NCBI GenBank assembly: GCA_964576585.1
Contig: CAZNWO010000166.1
Location: 1-7,162 of the forward strand
DNA length: 7,162 nucleotides
Source of the DNA: GCA-2730975 sp964576585
Lineage (GTDB): Bacteria; Verrucomicrobiota; Verrucomicrobiia; Opitutales; Seribacteraceae
Direction: 5' to 3'
Every line of letters starts with the position of its first letter. The stretch's first letter is position 1. The translations under genes were made by a program, and so were the position numbers. Under the pieces are notes generated by a model. The model did no database searches. It saw only the letters and a list, made by a program, of their open reading frames with translations, and was not told where the DNA came from. Positions 1 to 5,609 of this stretch are shown here, in pieces.

Positions 1-327
1 AGTCGAAGACTCGTCGTCCTGCTCGGCCGTGGGTTCCTCTTCCTTTGCCTCGGGTTCGGGTTCGGCGGAAGCTTCGTCCTCTGCGGGCTCATTTTGCGGG
101 GCTTCCTCCTGAGCTGGAGCAGCTTCTGGTTCGGCAACAGGGGGTGCTTCTTCCGCGTTAGTTTCCGCAGCTTCTTCCTTGGAAGATTTGGACGAAGACT
201 TTTCCTCCGAAGTCGTTTTCCCTGCAGCTCGTTTCCATCGCCCTATGATGGCGTTGGCTTGCGCGAGCTGGTGCGGGGCATAGCGTTCTTGATACTTAAG
301 GACTTTTTTTGCGATTCGCAGATTCAT
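1..327 (-). CDS. Hypothetical protein with basic N-terminus and acidic Glu/Pro/Ala-rich tail (partial, continues past left edge)
   Basis: An open frame runs without a stop from an ATG at 327-325 to base 1, giving 109 residues with the C-terminus missing. The first 36 or so residues (beginning MNLRIAKKVLKYQERY, then HQLAQANAIIGRWKR) are basic, probably helical and of normal complexity. From about residue 37 the protein becomes low-complexity, first Ser/Lys/Glu and then Glu/Pro/Ala with EPEPE stretches and almost no hydrophobic residues, so it is probably disordered and strongly acidic. There is no signal peptide, so a cytoplasmic protein is expected. No good Shine-Dalgarno sequence precedes the start. 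It is transcribed divergently from the gene at 420. I do not recognise the family. The head could be a small nucleic-acid- or protein-binding segment, but that is a guess. The frame is supported by its length, its composition and the sharp head/tail boundary. Confidence 0.7.
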   Translation of the reverse strand, partial: MNLRIAKKVLKYQERYAPHQLAQANAIIGRWKRAAGKTTSEEKSSSKSSKEEAAETNAEEAPPVAEPEAAPAQEEAPQNEPAEDEASAEPEPEAKEEEPTAEQDDESST

Positions 328-378
328 GGTAAAAGTTTTCTTGGGGAATGTTAAGGGTGTGGCAGGTTAACAAAACAA

Positions 379-406
379 TTGATCCGCGCAAGCTTGCAGT
401 TATATT
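379..406 (+). promoter_or_regulatory. Candidate sigma70-type promoter with palindromic spacer
   Basis: TTGATC (379-384, 4 of 6 matches to TTGACA) and TATATT (401-406, 5 of 6 matches to TATAAT) are separated by 16 bases. The spacer contains a perfect 10-base palindrome, GCAAGCTTGC (388-397), which could be an operator. Transcription would start around 412-414, leaving a leader of only about 6-10 bases before the ATG pair at 420/423. This is a sequence match only. Confidence 0.35.
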
Positions 407-419
407 CAAGTTGTTAGTT

Positions 420-1277
420 ATGATGCGTTTCTCTATCTCCTTGCTCTTGTGTAGTCTGTTTCTGCCTCGGGTGGATTTTTCCTCGACCGCGCGTGCTCAA
501 GAGCAGTCGGCAGCCGTTCGGGATGCGAAGGTTTCCCCTCCTCGCACCCTTCCTGGGCTGGATGAGTTTGACGCTCAATCCGATCTCCCGACCAAGAAAC
601 CTCAAGCATCCGTTGTACCCAAGGCAACCAAGAGCACTGGCGAGGAAGCTAAACAATCTGGCCACGAAGTGCTTCGAGTATTGTCCCCTGGGGTTTTCGA
701 CGTGAAAGCCGGTGCCTACATGGTTCGTTTCAGGGCTTGGGGCGTAGGATTCCCCAAACGGGAACAACCCGGTTTTCGCGAGGCTCTTCGCTATACCGAG
801 GAGCAATTGCTGGGCGTGGGGGTAGAACTTGAACTGAAAAGGGAGTTTGATGCCGACAACCTGAAACTGGTCGAGGTTCGCCCAGTAGGCGGGAGCGTTA
901 CCTTTAGCCGGAATGCAATTCTCTCGGGCCATGGTTGGCACATCGAAAAGGAGACGGGACGGTACGGACCGTTTTCCATTGCGCAGATGAAAGCAAAACG
1001 GATGAACTTGGGGGTTTGGAGGAATCCTTTGGCTTACGGAGATTCGACCGGTGCGTCTCCCTTGCCGCAGCCAAAGTTGCCGGGAGCCTTGTTTCGACAG
1101 GACCAGCAAAAGTTGTCCGGGTCTCCAGCTCGTATCAGCTTTTGGGTGTCCTCGCTTGGGAAGGTGCACCGTCCGGGATGCGCCTTTTATCGAAAGGGTA
1201 GGGGGCTGCTGACCAACGCGCCCCAAGGTTATGACTGCAGGATATGCGGTGGTAAGGTAGGCAAACCGAGGAAATAG
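420..1277 (+). CDS. Secreted staphylococcal-nuclease-like (thermonuclease-fold) protein with C-terminal Cys module, probably inactive as a nuclease
   Basis: The 285-residue protein starts at tandem ATGs (420, 423). The frame stays open up to 348, but starting at 420 gives a clean signal peptide (MMRFSISLLLCSLF...) with an ARA|QEQ cleavage site at residues 24-26. A Pro/Lys/Ser linker follows to about residue 80. Residues 81-202 align by eye with the SNase fold: VRFRAWGVGFP in place of VRLxGIDAPE, a REALRYTEEQLL helix, and a RNAILSGHGW...MKAKRMNLGVWRNP ending typical of the family. Of the catalytic residues, the Asp and Glu of IDAPE are G110 and K113, and the Arg of the YGR motif is L148, so nuclease activity is doubtful. 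Residues 238-277 form a separate module, ISFWVSS..GKVHRPGC (H250, C254) then CRICGG (C273, C276), a plausible metal site. I recall similar endings in secreted proteins of the PVC group but could not check this. The fold assignment is fairly confident; the role is unknown. Confidence 0.75.
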   Translation: MMRFSISLLLCSLFLPRVDFSSTARAQEQSAAVRDAKVSPPRTLPGLDEFDAQSDLPTKKPQASVVPKATKSTGEEAKQSGHEVLRVLSPGVFDVKAGAYMVRFRAWGVGFPKREQPGFREALRYTEEQLLGVGVELELKREFDADNLKLVEVRPVGGSVTFSRNAILSGHGWHIEKETGRYGPFSIAQMKAKRMNLGVWRNPLAYGDSTGASPLPQPKLPGALFRQDQQKLSGSPARISFWVSSLGKVHRPGCAFYRKGRGLLTNAPQGYDCRICGGKVGKPRK

Positions 1278-1466
1278 TCGGCCTTGCTTGCTGAATCAGT
1301 TCGCCTCTGTCTACGGTCTTCTCTGGCTGATTCGGTTACCACGACTGATTTCCCGAGATTTTTTTCTGTTTCCCCGATTGATCCTTGTCGGTGCGTTGAT
1401 TTTCCCCGTTTACAAGTCGCGTATTTTCCGGGAGAAACCTAGATGTTAGTTTTAATCATTTCATAT

Positions 1467-1471
1467 AGGAG
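1467..1471 (+). promoter_or_regulatory. Shine-Dalgarno sequence for the thioredoxin-like gene
   Basis: AGGAG lies nine bases before the ATG at 1481. It is the clearest ribosome binding site in the window and fixes the start of the downstream gene. Most other starts here lack one. Confidence 0.7.
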
Positions 1472-1480
1472 AAACATCAC

Positions 1481-2245
1481 ATGAGCGTACCCCCAGCAAA
1501 GTTACCTGCCTTGAGGTCTCTTCTAACGATTTTGAGTTGCCTGTCTTTTTTAGGCTTGGAAACCTTTGCCGAGAAGAAGTCGGCCTCTGCAGACGATCGT
1601 AAGGCTCTTGAGGCATTCGGGGCATCGATGGGTTCAAATCTCTCTCGACACTTCGAGTTGAGCGATGCCGAACTGGATATATTCGTCGAGGGTTTTCTCA
1701 AGGGATACAAGGGCGAGATCAGCGAGGAGGAGTTGAGGAAGTCCAGGGAACGGGTTCAGGCTTACCTCGAGCCTAAGAGAGAAGCCGCCAAAGCTCGTGA
1801 GCAAGAACGCATGAAGGCCGAGTTGGCCAAGGTTCGTATGCCCATGGATATGGAGATTGAAACTTCTGCAGGAGCGAAGACTTCTTTGGCCAAGCTGGTC
1901 GAGGGCAAGCACGGGGTCCTGCTTGACTTCTGGGCTTCCTGGTGCGGGCCATGTATGCGCTTGATGCCCGAGCTGAAGAAAAAGGCCAAGAAATATGAGG
2001 GTTTGGGAATTGTGGTTGCAGGAATGAATACCGAGAATGCTTCCAAGGCTGAGAAAGTCAGGAAAGAACGGGAGATAGGCTTTTCATGGCTCGTGGAGCC
2101 TTCCGGGAGACCCTTCAGCAAGATGTTGAAGATCAATTCCATCCCCAGAATGATTCTTCTCGATCCCGAGGGAAAGGTCCTCTTTAATGGCCACCCGATG
2201 GACGACGAATTGACTGCTGCTCTGGATGGGCTTTCCAGCAAGTAG
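1481..2245 (+). CDS. Exported TlpA/ResA-type thioredoxin-like protein with Mip/FkpA-like N-terminal dimerisation segment
   Basis: This is a 254-residue protein. Residues 10-30 are a hydrophobic export signal with likely cleavage after TFA (28-30); a lipoprotein reading at C20 is less likely because the hydrophobic stretch continues past it. Residues 38-110, with KALEAFGASMGSNLSRHF, a FVEGFLKGYKG segment, EELRKSRERVQAYL and then a long charged helix, resemble the FKBP_N dimerisation domain of Mip and FkpA. The prolyl-isomerase domain that normally follows is absent. Residues 120-254 are instead a thioredoxin fold: LLDFWASWCGPC with active-site C155 and C158, followed by the cis-proline loop NSIPRMILLD (P222) and the usual GKVLFNG strand. 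The family reduces or exchanges disulfides in the periplasm; the particular substrate is unknown. A good Shine-Dalgarno sequence precedes it. Its last 20 bases overlap the next gene, a Cys-containing exported protein that could be a partner. The thioredoxin assignment is secure; the N-terminal domain is by recognition only. Confidence 0.9.
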   Translation: MSVPPAKLPALRSLLTILSCLSFLGLETFAEKKSASADDRKALEAFGASMGSNLSRHFELSDAELDIFVEGFLKGYKGEISEEELRKSRERVQAYLEPKREAAKAREQERMKAELAKVRMPMDMEIETSAGAKTSLAKLVEGKHGVLLDFWASWCGPCMRLMPELKKKAKKYEGLGIVVAGMNTENASKAEKVRKEREIGFSWLVEPSGRPFSKMLKINSIPRMILLDPEGKVLFNGHPMDDELTAALDGLSSK

Positions 2246-2779
2246 ATTTGTGACTGGCTTTCTCGAGACTTGCCCGAGGATTTTCCTCTTCCTTTTGTTT
2301 GCAATTGGTCCCGCCTTTTTGAATGCGGCTCCATCTGCATCGGATAAGCGTTTGCTGCTGCAGGCAGAAATACTTTTCCGCAAGCACGGCAAGTTTTGCG
2401 TATGTGAGGATTGTAGAAATCTTAAGGAAATCTTGAAGGCTCGTGGCTTGATGGCTGGACGCCTTGGTGAGAAGACAGGGGGAAAGCCTTTGTTTCAGGG
2501 GCCCGGGTTAAAGACGCCAAGGCCCGTTCGTCCTTCGCCTACTCCCAATCAACCTCGACCCGGTGCCAACGTACAGTCACCGTCAAGGGAATACTCGGTG
2601 ACTCAAGGTCGTCCCATCCATCCTTTTCGCCAGGTAAAGTTTCCACCCATGGCAGCTTTTCCTCCTCCAGTTGCAATTCCGCCTCATGTTCCTTTGCCAT
2701 CGGTCTCTGTCGCTCAACCTGAAGACACAGCTCCGAAGGTCGCTCATGGAATTCGCATACTCGATCCTCGTCCCCGTGC
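2226..2779 (+). CDS. Exported Cys-cluster and Pro-rich hypothetical protein (5' part, broken by assembly gap)
   Basis: The frame runs from ATG 2226 to the first N, giving 185 residues. The ATG overlaps the preceding gene by 20 bases. A GTG at 2250, five bases after that gene's stop, is an alternative start that would give a more ordinary signal peptide. The hydrophobic segment IFLFLLFAIGPAFLNA (about 19-34) ends in a signal-peptidase-like NAA/LNA site. The mature part starts with a short helical region containing HGKFCVCEDC (H54, C58, C60, C63), a possible metal or redox site. From about residue 85 to the gap it is Pro-rich and low-complexity, with stretches such as FPPPVAIPPHVPLP, and is likely disordered or wall-spanning. 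The coding frame continued naively through the Ns hits a stop at 2931, but a different post-gap frame is clearly the coding one, so the gap length is wrong or the join is false. I do not recognise the family. Confidence 0.7.
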
Positions 2780-2879
2780 NNNNNNNNNNNNNNNNNNNNN
2801 NNNNNNNNNNNNNNNNNNNNNNNNNNNNNNNNNNNNNNNNNNNNNNNNNNNNNNNNNNNNNNNNNNNNNNNNNNNNNNN
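2780..2879. other. Assembly gap of exactly 100 Ns
   Basis: One hundred consecutive Ns, the usual placeholder for a gap of unknown size. It falls inside a Pro-rich gene immediately before tandem repeats, so a repeat array is the likely cause. For both flanks to be one reading frame the true gap length must leave remainder 2 when divided by 3; 100 leaves remainder 1. Confidence 0.97.
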
Positions 2880-3151
2880 GTCGACCAATTTCCTCGGGCG
2901 TTTCACCTTCGGGACTTCCCGGCCGACCTGTGAATCCCGTTTCTCCTGCTGGTTTACCCGGTCGCCCAGTGAATGCCAACAATCCCCGCTCGAATTCGCA
3001 GGGAGGTTTGCAGGAAAAGATTCGAGCTCTTCTTCAACAGGGTGTTCCCGCCGCGGCTATCAATATGCAGACAGGGATCGTTAGGATGAACCTGAACGGG
3101 CAGTACTTGAACGAAAGCGGAAGGGTGATCGGGGTTCCCCGCCGCCAATAA
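2880..3151 (+). CDS. Pro/Gly-repeat protein, 3' part (probably the C-terminus of the gene starting at 2226)
   Basis: The open frame from the gap to the TAA at 3149-3151 gives 89 complete residues, first full codon at 2882. Its start is lost in the Ns. A GTG at 2930 could formally start a 73-residue protein, but it lies within the repeat and is an ordinary Val codon. The sequence starts RPISSG, goes through two copies of VSPxGLPGRPVN (2900-2977), then a NANNPRSNSQGG linker, and ends in a non-repetitive domain of about 50 residues (LQEKIRALLQQGVPAAAINM, then TGIVRMNLNGQYLNESGRVIG). The Pro-rich composition, plus strand and spacing all match the 5' part before the gap, so the two are probably one secreted protein. 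It ends 17 bases before the convergent MORN gene. Function unknown; no family recognised. Confidence 0.65.
2900..2977 (+). repeat. Two tandem 39-base coding repeats (VSPxGLPGRPVN plus one residue)
   Basis: Units 2900-2938 and 2939-2977 encode 13 residues each that differ at only two positions (Ser/Ala after VSP, Pro/Ala at the end). The DNA differs at many third positions, so the repeat is conserved as protein and is not a recent DNA duplication. The preceding bases encode RPISSG, which resembles the tail of a further unit that continues into the Ns. Confidence 0.8.
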
Positions 3152-3168
3152 TATCTTCTAGGCGCGGG

Positions 3169-3774
3169 TCAGTAGACCGACTCTAGGATTACTTGGCCAT
3201 CGGGGCTTAACACTTTCCGCTTCAACTTGAAGTTGTCTTGGTAAGTGTCTTCATAGGCGATCTGGCCATTGGCATGCCAACGACACCAAGTGCCGTCGCA
3301 AACCAAGCCTTCTTGGTATTCCATCTCGGAGCGCTTTTGTCCGTTGTGGTACCATTGAAGGTGCATTCCGTGCTTGAGCCCGAGTTGATATTCCCCGTGA
3401 TGCGAGGGCCTGCCGTCAAAGTACCATCTGGTTTCCAGTCCGTGCTTTTGGCCACAAACGTAGTGAATCTCGTGCTTCCTGCGTCGATTGATGGGAGAGT
3501 GCCTATGGTGGGCTAGGATGCTGCCGGATGCGTACCAACTGATGGTGGCGCCGTGCAGGGCTCCGTATCTAAATTCCATTTGGTCGCTGATTTCCTCCTT
3601 GTTTCGCCAACGACGAATCATTCCCGTGTAGGGAGTGTCTTCGGTCAGGACGTAATATAGGCCATTCTCTCGGCGTTCCACCTGCCCAAACAACAGGATG
3701 CGGCGTTCCTGGACTTCTGTCCCGCCCAAGCGTCCCCTGAGCCTGTTCCCCAACTGGTTTATTAAAGTGAGCAC
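3169..3774 (-). CDS. MORN-repeat (YwqK-like) protein
   Basis: A 201-residue protein starts at GTG 3774, the only start before an in-frame TAG seven codons upstream (counting back, the fifth triplet at 3787-3789). AAGAG lies about seven bases ahead of it as a ribosome binding site. From about residue 48 it consists of degenerate 24-residue units with the MORN_2 pattern HGxxxxWYxNGxxxxExxYxxG: units centred on 71-90, 110-132 (KHGLETRWYFDGRPSHHGEY), 134-156 (KHGMHLQWYHNGQKRSEMEY) and 159-181 (CDGTWCRWHANGQIAYEDTY), plus a first weak one at 48-70 and a half unit at the end. A basic insert (RHSPINRRRKHEIHY, 91-105) separates the second and third units. There is no convincing signal peptide, unlike most neighbours. 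Databases often label such proteins 'toxin-antitoxin system YwqK family antitoxin', but no toxin lies beside it and I would not infer that role. It is convergent with the gene ending at 3151. Confidence 0.85.
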   Translation of the reverse strand: MLTLINQLGNRLRGRLGGTEVQERRILLFGQVERRENGLYYVLTEDTPYTGMIRRWRNKEEISDQMEFRYGALHGATISWYASGSILAHHRHSPINRRRKHEIHYVCGQKHGLETRWYFDGRPSHHGEYQLGLKHGMHLQWYHNGQKRSEMEYQEGLVCDGTWCRWHANGQIAYEDTYQDNFKLKRKVLSPDGQVILESVY

Positions 3775-3910
3775 GACTCCACTCTTCTAGCTTTTTAGCT
3801 TTGGCGCAAGTATCGGATTCATTTTTTTTTGGGCATTTGCTCGTATACCACTTATTTTTCAGGTATTTGCGTGTTTGAAATTTTTTTCAATTCCGATAGC
3901 TCAGTCTTTC

Positions 3911-5095
3911 ATGTCCTTCCATTCTCGAAAACAATTTCCCGAATTCTCCCTTTCACGCTTGATGTCCACCACCTTTGGCGAAGGCCAAGGCGATGGTGAT
4001 CGTCTATGCATCATCATAGACCTGCCCGACATCAATTTGATTCGAGGGTTCGGGTTTCTCGAGAAGGATGATTTTCAGGTTCAGCGATACGCTCACGACG
4101 TCTTTTTCAAGGGTTTCGAGCAGGGTGTCCTGTCTGAATTGAATTATCGAGACAATGCCTTCTTCGCCATCAAGACGACGGGTGGCAGTAACCTCGATCC
4201 CGACGATGAGGTCATGGCTCCCAATGGCGAAGTCTTTAGTTTGGAGAATGACATCTGTTCGAACTACGACCTTGTTTTAGCTATTACAGATTATTCTCTT
4301 ACTGCTCCTCTAACCGCATTGGCAAAGAAGCACGGTTTTCGCGGAGCAACCCTTCATGGCGTCAACGAGATCATTTTGGCTACCGGTCTTTCCGTGGATT
4401 ATCGTGAGGTAAGCCGGCAAGCAGAAAAATACCGGCAAGCACTCACTCGAGCGGACGCCTTTGAGATCGACTTCACTGCTTGCGGCGAACTTTTTACCAT
4501 TCGTATCGAATGTAACGGGCAAGAGGCTCAGAAAAGCCATGGTCTCTGTCCGCGCGGTAAACCCGACGTGGCCAACCTGCCCGCAGGTGAGGTATACTTC
4601 GTTCCCGAGGGTGCGGAGGGAGCATTCCCCTTTCGTTTTCCCGATGGCACCTTGGCTCGCCTGAATGTCCGAGAGGGAACGGTTCGAGAGGCGGTTTTCT
4701 TGAGCGGCGATGCCGGCTTGGTGGATGCTCGCAACCGAAAACTTCAGGAGGATCCTGCCACCGGCATCCTCGGCGAGCTTGGCTTCGGAACGCAGGATCT
4801 GCCTTTTTCTGGACGAGACATTCAGGATGAAAAAGTTCTTGGAACTTGTCATCTTGCGACTGGTAGAAGCGATCACTTGGGTGGCCATTTGACGCCCGAC
4901 CTCTTTGCCACTCGTTCCAACGCTTCCCACGACGACATCCTCTTTGCCCCACAAAAGACTCCTGAAATCAACTTGGAGGAGGTCCGAATGTTCAGGGACG
5001 GCAAATCAAAGGTCGTGCTTGCAGATTATGCCCCCGCTCCCTATCTTCAGGAAGCATTGGGAATTCATGAAAATGTTGTCGCCGTTTCTGGATAG
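3911..5095 (+). CDS. M29-aminopeptidase-like metallopeptidase (AmpS/AmpT-related)
   Basis: A 394-residue protein if begun at the first ATG (3911). The frame is open back to a TTG at 3875, and another ATG at 3962 is possible; none has a good ribosome binding site. There is no signal peptide, so it is probably cytoplasmic. The C-terminal half carries the M29 signature in order: ANLPAGEVYFVP (E227), GILGELGFG (E289), DEKVLGTCHLATG (H314) and SHDDILF (H340, D342). These match the five dinuclear-metal ligands Glu, Glu, His, His, Asp of AmpS/AmpT with similar spacing. The residue seven after the first His, a catalytic Tyr in characterised members, is Asp here (D321), so activity or specificity may differ. 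The N-terminal half (IIIDLPDINLIRGFGF and so on) is less familiar. M29 enzymes release N-terminal amino acids from peptides. Its last 29 bases overlap the start of the small cationic exported protein, suggesting coupled translation. Confidence 0.7.
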   Translation: MSFHSRKQFPEFSLSRLMSTTFGEGQGDGDRLCIIIDLPDINLIRGFGFLEKDDFQVQRYAHDVFFKGFEQGVLSELNYRDNAFFAIKTTGGSNLDPDDEVMAPNGEVFSLENDICSNYDLVLAITDYSLTAPLTALAKKHGFRGATLHGVNEIILATGLSVDYREVSRQAEKYRQALTRADAFEIDFTACGELFTIRIECNGQEAQKSHGLCPRGKPDVANLPAGEVYFVPEGAEGAFPFRFPDGTLARLNVREGTVREAVFLSGDAGLVDARNRKLQEDPATGILGELGFGTQDLPFSGRDIQDEKVLGTCHLATGRSDHLGGHLTPDLFATRSNASHDDILFAPQKTPEINLEEVRMFRDGKSKVVLADYAPAPYLQEALGIHENVVAVSG

Positions 5096-5489
5096 TAAGA
5101 ATCTTTTGCCTTCAAGTAGGATTTTCTTGGCGATCCTCATTTGTTTTGCTTGTTCGCTTGGCTCTGTCCAGCAGCTTTTCGGCTATCGTCCGGTGCCCAA
5201 GGTTCCCAGAGTATCTAAAGCTCCGCGTGCTCCATCCGTGTCCAGACCATCCCGATCCTTTTCCTTGCGAAAAGCACCCTTGGCTCCGAAGGCTCCCGTT
5301 TCCCGCAAGGCTCCCCTTGCAAAGCGTGCTCCGCTAGGACCTACGGCCAGACTGGTGAAACGTCTTCCCCGAGTCAGCATTCCCCGCGCTGTCCGCGGAG
5401 TCCCCTATGTTGTCCGCGTTCGCAAGCCAAGGAGAGTTCCCTACGTAAGGCGGCCCCCCGCCGTCCATATTTCACAACGTATTCGATAG
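5067..5489 (+). CDS. Small exported, highly cationic Lys-Ala-Pro-rich protein
   Basis: A 140-residue protein. The frame is open further upstream, but the ATG at 5067 is preceded by AGGAAG/TGGGA-like purines and begins a proper export signal (MKMLSPFLDSKNLLPSSRIF, then LAILICFACSLGS). A second ATG at 5073 is possible. The 101 residues after about position 39 contain 29 Lys/Arg and no Asp or Glu at all. They are built from loose KAP, RAP and VPR units (for example RKAPLAPKAPVSRKAPLAKR), ending in Val/Arg/Pro/Tyr-rich segments (GVPYVVRVRKPRRVPYVRR). No Cys remains after the signal region. Such a chain should be unstructured and bind anionic polymers such as cell-surface glycans, nucleic acid or lipopolysaccharide; this is inferred from charge alone. 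It overlaps the upstream peptidase gene by 29 bases and is followed by a terminator-like hairpin. No known family recognised. Confidence 0.75.
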   Translation: MKMLSPFLDSKNLLPSSRIFLAILICFACSLGSVQQLFGYRPVPKVPRVSKAPRAPSVSRPSRSFSLRKAPLAPKAPVSRKAPLAKRAPLGPTARLVKRLPRVSIPRAVRGVPYVVRVRKPRRVPYVRRPPAVHISQRIR

Positions 5490-5500
5490 ATTTTGCGTTG

Positions 5501-5535
5501 GCTTTGAGAAGCTCTCAAAGCACACCGATTTTTTT
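5501..5535 (+). terminator. Probable Rho-independent terminator after the peptidase/cationic-protein pair
   Basis: GCTTTGAGA (5501-5509) and TCTCAAAGC (5513-5521) form a perfect nine-pair stem with a three-base loop, 12 bases after the stop at 5489. A run of seven Ts follows at 5529-5535. The seven-base offset between stem and T-run is longer than ideal. Confidence 0.65.
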
Positions 5536-5538
5536 ATC

Positions 5539-5609
5539 ACACCCTGCGTTTTTTGGGCGTTGATCTATATCGCCTCAATTAGACCACTTTTTTGCATTTC
5601 GTAGGGTGT
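5539..5609 (+). other. Long-range inverted repeat, possible structured RNA element
   Basis: ACACCCTGCG (5539-5548) can pair with CGTAGGGTGT (5600-5609) over ten positions including one G-U pair. Inside the 51-base loop GGGCG (about 5554-5558) can pair with CGCCT (about 5571-5575). No protein is encoded here. In an intergenic region of this size such a pairing can arise by chance, so it is offered only as a candidate. Confidence 0.2.

Noticed and set aside
94..354. Plus-strand frame rich in Phe/Arg/Ser over the left-edge gene
   Set aside because: It is the antisense of the Glu-rich tail on the minus strand (GAA/GAG codons read backwards as Phe/Leu/Ser). The minus-strand frame is the longer one, open to the edge.
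414..1226. Open frame of 270 codons on the minus strand opposite the SNase-like gene
   Set aside because: The plus-strand frame has a signal peptide, a recognisable fold and a Cys module. The antisense translation has no motif or sensible composition and is a by-product of codon bias.
1289..1330. Inverted repeat CTGAATCAG ... CTGATTCGG after the SNase-like gene as a terminator
   Set aside because: Nine pairs including a G-U with a loop of over 20 bases, and no T-run directly behind it; too weak to annotate.
1762..2340. Minus-strand frame of 192 codons opposite the thioredoxin-like gene
   Set aside because: It overlaps a clear WCGPC protein with a good ribosome binding site; no motif in the antisense product.
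2930..2998. Collagen-like Gly-X-Y protein from GLPGRP segments
   Set aside because: Gly does not recur every third residue; the period is 13 residues.
2880..3084. The other two plus-strand frames continuing out of the N gap (ending at 2933 and 3084)
   Set aside because: Neither shows the 13-residue repeat, and both end before the 3151 stop; the repeat conserved at protein level identifies the correct frame.
3169..3774. Toxin-antitoxin role for the MORN/YwqK-like gene
   Set aside because: The database label is not evidence of function; there is no adjacent small toxin-like gene and the convergent neighbour is a repeat protein.
3822..3830. Run of nine Ts as a terminator in the divergent region
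   Set aside because: No stem precedes it and no plus-strand transcript needs ending here; it is upstream of both divergent genes.
4310..4954. Minus-strand frames of 214 and 152 codons opposite the M29-like gene
   Set aside because: They lie entirely within a gene with ordered metal-ligand motifs and have no recognisable features.
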